Shown in pieces: positions 1 through 8,279 of a stretch of 44,675 bases of DNA. Numbering within the stretch: position 1 is the first letter of the stretch; every line of letters starts with the position of its first letter. Under the pieces are notes generated by a model, which saw only the letters and a program-made list of their open reading frames with translations, searched no databases and had not been told where the DNA came from. The stretch is from AG-12 sp027319585 (lineage in GTDB: Bacteria > Chloroflexota > Dormibacteria > Aeolococcales > Bog-877), in assembly GCA_027319585.1 (NCBI GenBank), contig DAHVMY010000013.1, forward strand, positions 1 to 44,675, written 5' to 3'. The position numbers and the translations under genes were made by a program.

Positions 1-643
1 CGCTCACCAGCGGGTGAGCAACCGCCCGTGCTGGCCGGCTGACCACGAGGTCTGGTGCCTCGAACAGCAGTGGTGTAGCATTCACCTGCAAGGTGCTCCT
101 CCTTTAAGGGTTCGCGGTCGATTCAACACCCGCATTTTCCCTTGGAGAGGGGCACTTTTGCTACCTACCCTGGCCTCGCCTGCCTCCCTTGCCAGATCGT
201 GAAGGGCGCCCGGGTCCTCAGATGGCGCATCTTGGCCTGGAACCCCTGGCTGCACGTGTTCTTCCGCCTCGACGCCGCCCTCCAGTAGCCGACCTTCCCC
301 TCACAGCGCTGAGCCAGACCCCTCTGGCAAGGCCATCCCCAAACACAGCTCGCCGGGCCGAAACACCCCAGTCAGTGAGCCCATGCGCCCCAGTTGTCCC
401 CGGCGGGCCCGCTCGGGGACCGCCACTGCCCATCTCGGGCCACTCTCAACGGCAGCAGCGTGCCTTCGGAGCGGGGCGCACCAGCTCTTCGCTTGTTTTA
501 GGTTTAGCCCACCGGCCGGAGCGTCTCCGTCCGCCTCCCCATAGCGCCCCGGGTCGAGGCCTTCGACCTCGGCCCGGGGCAATCCGGTGGCCCGACTGGA
601 TTCAGGGCGAAGCCGTGATGACCGGAGTCGGCCGCCCCTCTGA
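1..643. other. unassigned stretch left of the IS element
   Basis: I recognise no protein in any frame. The open frames overlap each other on both strands and look like a by-product of high GC. Two structures stand out. One is a short hairpin at the window edge (GCTCACC at 2-8 pairing with GGTGAGC at 13-19, loop AGCG). The other is a strong hairpin at 547-579, listed separately. The last five bases, TCTGA at 639-643, are the left copy of the IS1380 target-site duplication. This stretch is therefore the pre-insertion neighbour of 2436-2602. Confidence 0.5.
547..579. repeat. strong GC hairpin
   Basis: Arms CCCCGGGTCGAGG (547-559) and CCTCGGCCCGGGG (567-579) pair over 13 bp with one G-T wobble and a 7-nt loop. 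No T-run follows on either strand, so it is not a classic intrinsic terminator. It lies 60 bp outside the IS1380 left end and is not part of that element. Confidence 0.6.
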
Positions 644-659
644 CCTGGATCGGTGAGTA
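644..659 (+). repeat. IS1380 left terminal inverted repeat
   Basis: The 16 bases CCTGGATCGGTGAGTA are matched exactly, in inverted orientation, at 2415-2430. The target duplication TCTGA (639-643) lies immediately outside. Confidence 0.88.
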
Positions 660-774
660 GGGACGGGAGGGGCGGGTTCGAGGGGAACGGCATGTATAGA
701 AAAAGGGCCTTCGTAGCTGGGAGAATTGGGAGCAGTTAAACCACCCACTCGCCCAGTACGGAGGCACCTTTCTG

Positions 775-2208
775 GTGAATAAGGATACATCACGTCGCGC
801 CCCTGTCCACGTCCGTGCCGATGACCGGTCCCTGACTGGAGGGGCGGGGCTGCTGCTCACCGGCGAGCTGGTGCACCGCCTAGAGTTGGTGGGGCGGCTG
901 GACTCGGCCGTAAATGCGGTGCGCGAGTTCAAGCAACGGCAGCGGGGACGGAGCGCAGGCGAGCTGCTGGTGAGCCTGGCAGAGATGATCCTGCTGGGCG
1001 GGAACCACCTGGCTCATCTGGAGATGCTGCGTCAGGATGCGGCTGGTAGCGAGCTGCGGGCAGTGGCCGCGACCCCGCCTCCGTCCACGGCCGGTCAACT
1101 GCTGCGCCGTCTGACCAGGCGACGGTGCTACGCAGCGGTAGCGGCCCTGGCCGAAGCTGGCAACCGGTTCGACGCGGAGCTGGGATTGCCCGCGGGGGAC
1201 CCGGTCAGCCTGGATCTGGATGCCACCACGACCGAGGTGTATGGGGACCAGAAGCAGGGTGCGGAGTTCAACTACGAGGGCAAACGCAGCTACCTAACGC
1301 AGCTGTGCAGTTGGTCGCAGCGGACCAGGGTGCTGGCAGCTGAACTACTGCGGGGCAAGGCCGCTCCCAAGCGCAGCGCGGTGGCTTTGGTACGGCGGGC
1401 TCTGGCGGTGCTGCCCGCAGGGCACGGTCCGGTCAGCCTGAGGGCGGACAGTGACTACTACTTCCTCGACCTGCTTCACTTCTGCCGCCGCCGCGGCGTG
1501 CGCTTTGCGGTCTCGGTGCCCCGGAGTCCGGCCATGTGGCATGCCCTGGAGAGGATCAATCCTGAAGCTTGGCAGCCGGCGCTGGAGATGGCTGCCGCCG
1601 AAGTCGCGGAGACCAGCTACACCCCCACGGGATAGCGGCACGAGCCCCTGCGGCTGCTGATTCGGCGGGTGCGGTTGGACGCGGCCCGGATCTCGCACTC
1701 TCCTCGATCCCGGCGGCGGCGCACCATCCCCGCTGAGCAACTGAACCTGGCCCTCAGCGGAGAGCTAGACACGGTCTACGGCTACTCGTTCGTCCTTACG
1801 GACCGACTGGGTCCGGCGGTCGCAGAGGAGCTCTGGCAGCGGCAACGGGCTCACGTCGAGGAACGGGTCCGGGACGGCAAGAGCAACGGCCTGATCCACC
1901 TGCCCTTGGGGACCATGCGGGCCAACTTCGGCTGGTTGGTGGCAACCGTCACCGCCACCAACCTGATGGCGATGCTGTCGGCCACCGTGCGCACCGTAGT
2001 CCCCCAAGCTGAGGTGCCACCAGACTTCGACGCTGGGCGGGCTCCCCTGTACCGAACCAGCCCCACCCTGCGGCGCTGGCTGATTGCGATGCCCGCCCGA
2101 GTGGTCCACAACTCCCGGCAACTACACCTGCGCTTGCCGCGGGGCTGGTGGTGGGCCGACACTTTCACCGCCACCTATGACCGGTTGCGCCTGCTTTCGG
2201 TCACCTGA
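775..2208 (+). pseudogene. IS1380 transposase with in-frame amber codon
   Basis: A GTG start at 775 follows GGAGG (760-764). The first part (286 aa) has the IS1380 DDE signatures LDLDATTTEVYG...QKQGAEFNYEG and RADSDYY, supplying the first two aspartates. A TAG at 1633-1635 stops it. Reading continues in the same frame for 190 codons to 2208, and this part carries the rest of the fold, including the conserved block with the third acidic residue (HVEERVRDGKSNGLIHLP). The joint sequence, TPTG, stop, RHEPLRLLIRRV, aligns with the continuous core of IS1380 transposases, so one codon appears to have mutated to TAG. Total coding span is 477 codons. Likely inactive unless the amber codon is suppressed; a sequencing error is the alternative. 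Confidence 0.85.
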
Positions 2209-2414
2209 GCCTCCGCCCGGTCGCCGGTCGTTACGCCATTCCCAGCATCCGGAGCTGCCGCACGCCTTGATCCCTCCCCTTGGCTCCTCGGGCCGCGCCT
2301 CAAACGCCCAACAGCCGGTCCTGCCTGCCCCCGCGACCTACAACCGGTCCCGCTCCACAAACCAAGGGCGTCCCCGAACGCCTCCAACGCCAGCCTGCCC
2401 GGCCCCCAGCCCCT

Positions 2415-2430
2415 TACTCACCGATCCAGG
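2415..2430 (-). repeat. IS1380 right terminal inverted repeat
   Basis: Exact complement of the left end at 644-659. The right copy of the TCTGA target duplication follows at 2431-2435. Confidence 0.88.
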
Positions 2431-2602
2431 TCTGATGGGGGACATTTGTGGCCCAGGCCGTGAGCGGCGGGGCACCCCCGCCGATGGTTCAGAAAGCGGA
2501 GCACGCGACAAACCAAGGGGGAGGATCCCCACCTAGGCCGGGCACGGTGCCAGCCCGACTGGATTGGCTTGCCCAGCGCTGGGCCGGGGGGGCGTCGCCG
2601 AA

Positions 2603-4891
2603 TCAGCGGGCAAGAGTCCGGCCCCCCGCGGGGGCCTTGCCCTTTGAACTCGGCCACCAGTTCCAGCGACCGAGGATGGCCACCGTGGAGGGCACCAGCA
2701 GGGTGCGGACCAAGAACGTGTCCATCAAGATCCCGATCGCCAGTCCGAACCCTATGTCCTGGATCTCAGTCCCGTTGGGCCCGCTGCCTCCGGAAAAGGC
2801 GAGCACGGCGAAGGTACCGGCGAGCACCAGCCCGGCCGAGGTTACGGTCGGCCCGGTCCGACCGATCGCATGAATCACGGCCTCTCGCAGCGGGAGCTTG
2901 GCGGCCTCATCCCGGATCCGAGTCATGACCAGAATGTTGTAATCCTCCCCAAGGGCGAGCAGGAATATGAACATCAAAAACGGCAGGAGGAAGGTCAGCC
3001 CGCTCGCGCCACCGAAGTCCATGAACACCAGGACTGCCGCCCCCAGGGCTGCCAGATACGAGAGCACCACGCTGGCGATGAGGTAGAGGGGCGCAACCAG
3101 GCTCCGCAGAACCAGCCCCAGCAGCAGCGCTATCGCCAGCACCGCCAAAGGCACGACGTGGAGCAGGTCCTGGTTGGATAGAGCGCTCACGTCGGCGAGG
3201 GCCGCCGCCTCGCCGGCGACCCCGTAGGCGCGCGCCCCGGAGGCGCGGGCGGCCCGCCCGAGAGCGGCGCGGACGGCAGGAATGGCCGCCATCGCCGGGG
3301 TCGAGCTGGCCGGTCCGGCTGCCAGGTTGGCCTCGAACTGGACTGTCAGCCCATTCGAGCTCAGCAGCGGCGCGGTCGCACGATAGGCGCTATAGAGGGC
3401 TGGGGGCAGGGTGGATGTCCCCGGAGGCAAAGGGGGCAGGGCCCTCGCCGGGCCGAGGCTGGCGTGTAAGGCCGAGAGTTCGGCGGGCGTCAGCGCCGTA
3501 CCGTTTGGGTCCAGAGGTTCCAGCAGCTGCTGGAACTCGCCGCTCGCCTTGAGCACCATCACGGCTCGAGTCAGGCTCTCCGGGTGCCTCCACACCGGGG
3601 TGGCGAACTGCAACACCAAATTGGTGGGGTTGACGGTTGTGCGCGGAAAGTAGCGTGCCAGGATGGCGTTGCCCTGGGCGGCATCCGACCCTGCCGGAGC
3701 CGTGACTGTTCCTCCAAAGCCGGCCGCCCGGAAGCCAGTAGCCGCCACCGCGAGCGCTCCGAAGAACACCACGCCCGTGGCAAGCGTGAGTCTCGGTCTG
3801 GCCACCACCCGGGTGGCAACGCGGCCCCACAGCCCTTGGCGGACCGCTCCCGGACCAACGTTGGCCGGCCAGAACACCGCTGGTCCCAGGATCGCAAGCA
3901 GGGCGGGCAGCAGCGTCAGGCCCGCCAGCAGCATCACGGCGACTCCGATCGCCAGGGGCACTCCCAGGTCGTGGTACAGGCCAAATGTAGCCGCCAGCAG
4001 AGTGAGCAGGGCCAGGATCACGGTGCCCGCCGAGGCGGTTATCGACTCCCCGACCCGGCTGAGCGCATTGACGACCGCCTGATCCGGCTCGCTGCCCGCA
4101 CGCAGCTCCTCCCGGACCCTGAACACCAGAAACAGCCCATAGTCGGTCCCGGCACCCAAGATCAGGACTATGAGCAGCACCTGGGTGACCTGGGAGATCT
4201 GCAACCCGGCGGCCCCAAGGGCTCCGATCAGGCTGCTGGCCAGGGCGAGGGCGAAGACGGCCGGCAGCAGGGTGACCAGGGGGGCAAGCAAGGAGCGGTA
4301 GACGATCAGGAGCAAAACCACGATGAACAGGATCGAGAGCGCCTGGACCTCGCGGCTGGTGCTCTTCGCCGCCGCTTGGTTGGCTGCTGCCGTCGCCACC
4401 TGACCGGCCACGTTGAAGCTCAGGCCGGGAGGTGGGTGCGCAGGCCCGAAGGTCCCCTCAATGCCGTCCACCAACCGTTTCGTTGCCACCTGGTTCGACT
4501 GGCCCACGCTGGCGGAGACCACTACCTGAACGGCCCGGCCATTCCCTGAGGTCTCCAGCTGTCGCACCGACACCACCTGGGGCAGACGCTGGGCCCGAGC
4601 CGCCTCCCGCACTATCGCCGCTTGATCTCCCGCCGTGAGCGGGCCGGCCGCCCGCGATGCCACCACCACGACCTGACGGATGTCCTTCTGGACCCCTAGC
4701 GGGCCGGCGAGTCTGGCCGCTTCGACGCTCGGAGCAGTCGCCGGCAAGAAGGCGCTGTTGCTGGTGTTCACCTGGCTCCCCAGGGAGGGCAGGAGGCGTC
4801 CGGCCGCCAGGGTCCCCAGCAGCCAGATGACCACGATGGGCCACCGATGCGTGACCACGAGCCGTCCCAGCCGCAGGAAGAGGGCGCTCAC
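2603..4891 (-). CDS. MMPL/RND-family membrane exporter
   Basis: A 762-aa inner-membrane protein of the MmpL/YdfJ class, likely a proton-driven exporter of a lipid or small hydrophobic compound. It has the duplicated RND plan: one N-terminal helix (about 15-33), an extracytoplasmic domain, a bundle of five or six helices holding the signature GAGTDYGLFLVFRVREEL, then a second copy with GEDYNILVMTRIRDEA. The acidic/Tyr residues in GTDYG and GEDYN are the family's proposed proton relay. The start is GTG. The upstream MarR-type regulator ends 15 nt before it on the same strand, so the two probably form an operon in which the regulator controls the pump. The substrate cannot be read from sequence. 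Confidence 0.9.
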   Translation of the reverse strand: MSALFLRLGRLVVTHRWPIVVIWLLGTLAAGRLLPSLGSQVNTSNSAFLPATAPSVEAARLAGPLGVQKDIRQVVVVASRAAGPLTAGDQAAIVREAARAQRLPQVVSVRQLETSGNGRAVQVVVSASVGQSNQVATKRLVDGIEGTFGPAHPPPGLSFNVAGQVATAAANQAAAKSTSREVQALSILFIVVLLLIVYRSLLAPLVTLLPAVFALALASSLIGALGAAGLQISQVTQVLLIVLILGAGTDYGLFLVFRVREELRAGSEPDQAVVNALSRVGESITASAGTVILALLTLLAATFGLYHDLGVPLAIGVAVMLLAGLTLLPALLAILGPAVFWPANVGPGAVRQGLWGRVATRVVARPRLTLATGVVFFGALAVAATGFRAAGFGGTVTAPAGSDAAQGNAILARYFPRTTVNPTNLVLQFATPVWRHPESLTRAVMVLKASGEFQQLLEPLDPNGTALTPAELSALHASLGPARALPPLPPGTSTLPPALYSAYRATAPLLSSNGLTVQFEANLAAGPASSTPAMAAIPAVRAALGRAARASGARAYGVAGEAAALADVSALSNQDLLHVVPLAVLAIALLLGLVLRSLVAPLYLIASVVLSYLAALGAAVLVFMDFGGASGLTFLLPFLMFIFLLALGEDYNILVMTRIRDEAAKLPLREAVIHAIGRTGPTVTSAGLVLAGTFAVLAFSGGSGPNGTEIQDIGFGLAIGILMDTFLVRTLLVPSTVAILGRWNWWPSSKGKAPAGGRTLAR

Positions 4892-4906
4892 GGCCGCCGT
4901 ACCCGC

Positions 4907-5497
4907 TCAGCGACCGGTGGGCAACGGACCGGCTCCGGTGTCGGCGGGTGCCCCGCTCGGCTGAGCGGCTGTCGAAGAGTCGGCAGCGGACACTGACCGC
5001 CGGCTGAGCTCCTGCGTCAGAACGTCGAGATCCTCCAGTAGCGCCCCTGCCCGCCGCCGGCCCAGCCTCTCGAGGGTTCTGCGGAGCGGCTGGAGATGGG
5101 CGTCAACCAGCCGGAGGACCTCCTCGGAACGATCTGGGCGGATCGACGCCAAGGTCCTCCGATGGTCGGCCGCGTCCTCTCGACGCTCCACAAGTCCGGC
5201 ATCAGCCAGCTGGCTGACCAGCAGGCTGGTGGTGGTAAGGGCGACCCCAAGCCTCTCGGCGAGGGCAGAAACAGTCAATGGCCCGTGGAACACGACCTGG
5301 GTCAGAGCGGCGAGGTGGCGCGGCGCCAGCGAGGCCAGAGCCGGTGGGTCGGCGGGACCTGGCGCGATACCCCGGCGCCGTCCCGCCTGAGCGACCCGGA
5401 CCAGCGCCACGAGCAGCTGATCTGCTTCGGGTCCACTTCCCAAGAGCGGCGCCCCGGGTCTGCCAATAACTTCTGCTTCCAACACTATGTAAATCAT
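4907..5497 (-). CDS. MarR-family transcriptional regulator
   Basis: A 196-aa winged-helix repressor, first gene of the pair with the MMPL exporter. The wHTH spans about residues 60-125: recognition helix near 84-101 (GVALTTTSLLVSQLADAG), then the wing RREDAADHRRTLASIRP with the Asp/Arg pattern typical of MarR. The rest is probably the helical dimer interface; the last 30 residues are low-complexity. The ATG start (5497) lies inside a perfect palindrome (5484-5500), so the protein probably represses itself and the exporter. A -10-like TAAGTT ends 6 nt before the ATG, suggesting a leaderless transcript; an alternative is weak use of AGGTGG about 14 nt upstream. Confidence 0.88.
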   Translation of the reverse strand: MIYIVLEAEVIGRPGAPLLGSGPEADQLLVALVRVAQAGRRRGIAPGPADPPALASLAPRHLAALTQVVFHGPLTVSALAERLGVALTTTSLLVSQLADAGLVERREDAADHRRTLASIRPDRSEEVLRLVDAHLQPLRRTLERLGRRRAGALLEDLDVLTQELSRRSVSAADSSTAAQPSGAPADTGAGPLPTGR

Positions 5498-5500
5498 AGT
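5484..5500. promoter_or_regulatory. palindromic MarR-type operator over the start codon
   Basis: ACTATG (5484-5489) and CATAGT (5495-5500) are perfect inverted arms around TAAAT. The length and the AT-rich centre fit a MarR dimer site. The regulator's ATG (5497-5495, minus strand) is inside the right arm, so binding would cover the predicted transcription start. Confidence 0.65.
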
Positions 5501-5503
5501 ACC

Positions 5504-5509
5504 AACTTA
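5504..5509 (-). promoter_or_regulatory. -10-like box, MarR gene
   Basis: TAAGTT on the minus strand, exactly 6 nt before ATG 5497. The spacing matches the other leaderless-type promoters in this window, although the hexamer is the weakest of the set. No good -35 is visible. Confidence 0.35.
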
Positions 5510-5758
5510 CCCACCTGCCCGTGGACCGCGCAGCCCAATGGAGGTGACGGGTCGCCCCTTGGCGCAGCCCGAACACGGCTGCGGATCGCCGCCTGGCGCT
5601 CGCCTCAGCTGCGCTCATGGCGGCTAGCAGCACGCGGCCGTGCTGGCTGGCCGACGCGTCAGACGCAGCCCGAACCCGCCGGTGGTGCCCGGCTTGGGAG
5701 GGGGTTGATGCCGGGTTTCCAGCGCGGCCGCGCGCCGACAGTTGAGGTGCCACCGCGC

Positions 5759-6286
5759 TCAAGGACTGGCGGTCGGCGATGGCGATGAAGACGCGGAGCG
5801 CCCGGGCCGCAGCGAGCGGCAGGCGGCGCGGGCACTTTTGGCTGTCGCCGAGCCCGTGGTGCGCGCTGGGGAGGGCGAGTTCGCTCCCGCCGGCTTGGCT
5901 GTGAGGCCGTGAGCGGCCAGACAGGACCGGTAGGCCCTCCGGGCACTGTCGGCGCGGAGCGAGCGGCAGGCGGCGCGGGCCTCTTTGGCTGCCGCCGAGC
6001 CCGTGGTGCGCGCTGAGGAGGGCGAACTCGTTCCCGAGGGTGTGGCGACCAGACCGTGGGCGGCCAGGCAGGACCGGTAGCTCTCACCGGCCGCCGGTTT
6101 GTCTTGGGAGGATGGGCCCCCGGACGGGGACGAGGTGGCTGCGCCACAGGCGGTCAGGGCGATCGCGAGGAACACCGTGGCCCCCAGCCGGGCGGTTGGC
6201 TCCCTCCAGGCGTGCAAGGTCGGACGCCCTGCTCCGGGCGCCTGCGCGCCCCGACCGCGAGCGCGCTGGCTGGGAGAGGAGGTCAT
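5759..6286 (-). CDS. lipoprotein with two 49-aa cysteine repeats
   Basis: A 175-aa secreted lipoprotein. A hydrophobic stretch (about 34-46) ends in the lipobox LTAC with Cys47, and a Ser/Pro-rich linker follows. The rest is two tandem repeats (70-118 and 119-167) that both begin YRSCLAAHGL and end in ARAACRSLR. Each unit has two cysteines (73/108 and 122/157) that could form a disulfide. The CxxxHG...AxxACxxL pattern resembles small exported proteins with a CMRxHG motif known in actinobacteria, there usually present once. The ATG overlaps the stop of the MacB-like permease by 4 nt, so it is the last, translationally coupled gene of the efflux operon. A periplasm-side partner of that transporter is inferred; its biochemical role is unknown. 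Confidence 0.8.
   Translation of the reverse strand: MTSSPSQRARGRGAQAPGAGRPTLHAWREPTARLGATVFLAIALTACGAATSSPSGGPSSQDKPAAGESYRSCLAAHGLVATPSGTSSPSSARTTGSAAAKEARAACRSLRADSARRAYRSCLAAHGLTAKPAGANSPSPARTTGSATAKSARAACRSLRPGRSASSSPSPTASP
5786..6079 (-). repeat. 147-bp tandem duplication inside the lipoprotein gene
   Basis: Two adjacent 147-bp units (49 codons each) remain clearly similar at the DNA level. For example, AGCGAGCGGCAGGCGGCGCG occurs at 5811 and again at 5958. The duplication keeps the reading frame. Confidence 0.85.
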
Positions 6287-7515
6287 GCGCTACGCAGTGC
6301 CTCAATGGGTGATAGCCGGGCTGCTCTCGCCGCCGGGTAGACGCCGAAGCACAGGCCGATGCCGACAGCGGCAACCACCGCCCCGACCACAGCGGGTAGC
6401 GAAATGACGACGGGCGCGTGCAGCAGCGAGGGCGCCACCAGCGACCCGCCCAGGCCCACGCTCACGCCGAGCACGCCTCCGGCGAGACCCAGAAGGGACG
6501 CCTCGATCAAGAACTGCCGCAGGATGACTCCGGGCGTCGCACCCAACGCCTTGCGCAGGCCAATCTCCTGCACCCGTTCCGAGACCGAGACCAGCATGAT
6601 GTTCATCACCCCAATCCCACCCACCAACAGGGCTATCGCGGCGATGCCACCGAGCAGGACCGTCATGGTCTTGGAGACCGAGCTGGCGGTAGCGAGAAGG
6701 CTGGTCTGGGGGGTGATGGTGAAGTCGGCGGCAGCTGCATTGGGGAGCTGGTGGAGTTCCAGCAGCAGGTTGTCAGCCTCTTGGTAGGCGGCGCTCATCG
6801 TGGTTGGGCCGGTGGCCGAAAGCAGGATCTGCGAGAGGCTCTGGGCGTAAGGGCCCCGGGATCCGAAGAGGCCTTCCGCCACCGAGATCGGAATGACGAC
6901 CAGGTTGTCCTCGTTGGCGTTGGCCGACGATCCCGCCGGGTTGAGCTCGCCGGTCACCAAGAAGGGGACACCATCGATGGTGATGGTGCGGCCGATGGTT
7001 CGAGAGGAGGGAAATAGGTTCTGGGCCACCTCGGTGCCGATCAGGGCGACGTGAGCCTGGTTCTGGACCGCGGCGGTCGTGAAGGGCTGTCCTAACACCA
7101 CCTGACGGTCGCGGATGGCGAGGTAGGCAGGGGTGGTGCCGACGACGGGGGCGGTCCAGTTGTTGGTTCCCGCCGTGAGTGAGCCGGAGCGCTCCGAGAC
7201 CGGCGCGACCCGGCTGATCTGGGGACAGTCAGTGGCGTTGCCCAGAGCATTTGCGTCCGCCAGGGTCAGCGTGCTGGCCGACCCCAGGCCGCCGCTCAGG
7301 CCGGCCGTCGCCACCGAGCCGGGGGTCACGATGAGCATGTTGGTGCCCAGCGAGGAGATCGCGCTGCCGACTTGAGCCTGGGCTCCCTCTCCCAGGCCAA
7401 CAGTCAAGATCACCGCGGCGATACCTATCAGCAGCCCGAGAACCGTGAGGATAGAACGGCTGCGCCGCTCGAGCAGGCTGTCGAGGGCACCCCGGAGAAG
7501 TTCCAGCCAGCTCAT
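6283..7515 (-). CDS. MacB-like ABC transporter permease (FtsX fold)
   Basis: A 410-aa membrane subunit of a MacAB-type efflux ABC transporter. Helix 1 (21-42) is followed by a large periplasmic domain (about 45-280) and three C-terminal helices (about 283-311, 335-358 and 374-393). The MacB/FtsX signature GIGVMNIMLVSVSERVQEIG lies in helix 2 and its exit, and the protein ends PAARAARLSPIEALR as usual for the family. The ATPase is a separate gene whose stop overlaps this ATG by 4 nt. The following lipoprotein gene overlaps the end by 4 nt. Such permeases work by mechanotransmission and extrude macrolides, peptides or lipoproteins; the cargo here is not identifiable. Confidence 0.92.
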   Translation of the reverse strand: MSWLELLRGALDSLLERRSRSILTVLGLLIGIAAVILTVGLGEGAQAQVGSAISSLGTNMLIVTPGSVATAGLSGGLGSASTLTLADANALGNATDCPQISRVAPVSERSGSLTAGTNNWTAPVVGTTPAYLAIRDRQVVLGQPFTTAAVQNQAHVALIGTEVAQNLFPSSRTIGRTITIDGVPFLVTGELNPAGSSANANEDNLVVIPISVAEGLFGSRGPYAQSLSQILLSATGPTTMSAAYQEADNLLLELHQLPNAAAADFTITPQTSLLATASSVSKTMTVLLGGIAAIALLVGGIGVMNIMLVSVSERVQEIGLRKALGATPGVILRQFLIEASLLGLAGGVLGVSVGLGGSLVAPSLLHAPVVISLPAVVGAVVAAVGIGLCFGVYPAARAARLSPIEALRSA

Positions 7516-8279
7516 GCCGGCTGGGTGACGTCGGAGACTATCTGGCCGTCGCGGATCCGCACCTGGCGCCGAGCCCGGCGCGCCACGTCAGGGTCGTGGG
7601 TGATGAGCACCACCGTCTTCCCCGCGTCGTGGACGGTGTCGAAGATCGAGAGCAGCTCGTCGGCCTGATCGGACGCCAGGTTCCCGGTCGGCTCGTCCGC
7701 CAGCAGGATGTCGGGGTCGGTGACCAAGGCCCGCGCGATCGCAACTCGCTGCTGCTGCCCCCCCGACAGCTCGGTGGGCCGGTGCCTAAGCCGGTCTTCC
7801 AGACCGACACTGACCAGGGCCCGCTCGGCTCGCTCTCGCCGCGCCGCTCGGCGTCGCTCCCCCCCATAGAGGAGCGGCAGCTCCACATTGCGGGCCGCAG
7901 AGATCCGGGGCAGGAGGTGGAACTGCTGGAAGACGAAGCCGACCTTCCGGTTGCGGACTTCGGCCAGCGCTGCCTCGGTGAGCTGGGAAACATCAGCGCC
8001 GCCGATCCGGTAGGAGCCTGAACTCGGAACGTCGAGACAGCCGAGGATGTGCATCAACGTGGATTTGCCAGACCCCGACTGCCCCATGATGGCCAGGTAG
8101 TCGCCGCGCTCAACCGTCAGGTCCACCGACCGCAGGGCGTCGACTCGGGCCGCCCCGGAACCGTAGGACTTTGACACGGACGCGAGCTCCAAGAGTGGCG
8201 CCTCGACCCGGGCAACTCTGGCGGGGATCGGCGCTGAGCGCTGTGACCCATCAGAAGACCGGGGTCCTCCACCGATCAC
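7512..8279 (-). CDS. MacB/LolD-type ABC transporter ATPase
   Basis: A 255-aa cytoplasmic ATPase that powers the neighbouring permease. Walker A GQSGSGKST is at 66-74, signature LSGGQQQR at 171-178, Walker B ILLADEPTGNL around 191-201, and the switch His near 228 in LITHDPD. The sequence is closest to the LolD/MacB subfamily (ADEPTGNL, FVFQQFHLLPRISA). The GTG start overlaps the adaptor's stop by 4 nt. About 28 residues precede the first conserved strand, so a later start is possible, but the overlap favours this one. Confidence 0.93.
   Translation of the reverse strand: MIGGGPRSSDGSQRSAPIPARVARVEAPLLELASVSKSYGSGAARVDALRSVDLTVERGDYLAIMGQSGSGKSTLMHILGCLDVPSSGSYRIGGADVSQLTEAALAEVRNRKVGFVFQQFHLLPRISAARNVELPLLYGGERRRAARRERAERALVSVGLEDRLRHRPTELSGGQQQRVAIARALVTDPDILLADEPTGNLASDQADELLSIFDTVHDAGKTVVLITHDPDVARRARRQVRIRDGQIVSDVTQPA

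Larger units (their letters stand above)
644..2430 (+). mobile_element. IS1380-family insertion sequence
   Basis: The element is 1787 bp, within the usual range for the family. Its ends are perfect 16-bp inverted repeats (CCTGGATCGGTGAGTA at 644-659 and its complement at 2415-2430). It is flanked on both sides by the direct repeat TCTGA (639-643 and 2431-2435), the expected target duplication. It carries one transposase gene of IS1380 type, interrupted by a single amber codon. Intact ends and an exact duplication mean the insertion is recent or little decayed. Bases 2209-2414 are a non-coding tail inside the element. Confidence 0.88.

Noticed and set aside
2357..2519. 12-bp repeat ACAAACCAAGGG at 2357-2368 and 2508-2519
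   Set aside because: Only two copies, one inside and one outside the IS, with no matching flanks; probably chance.
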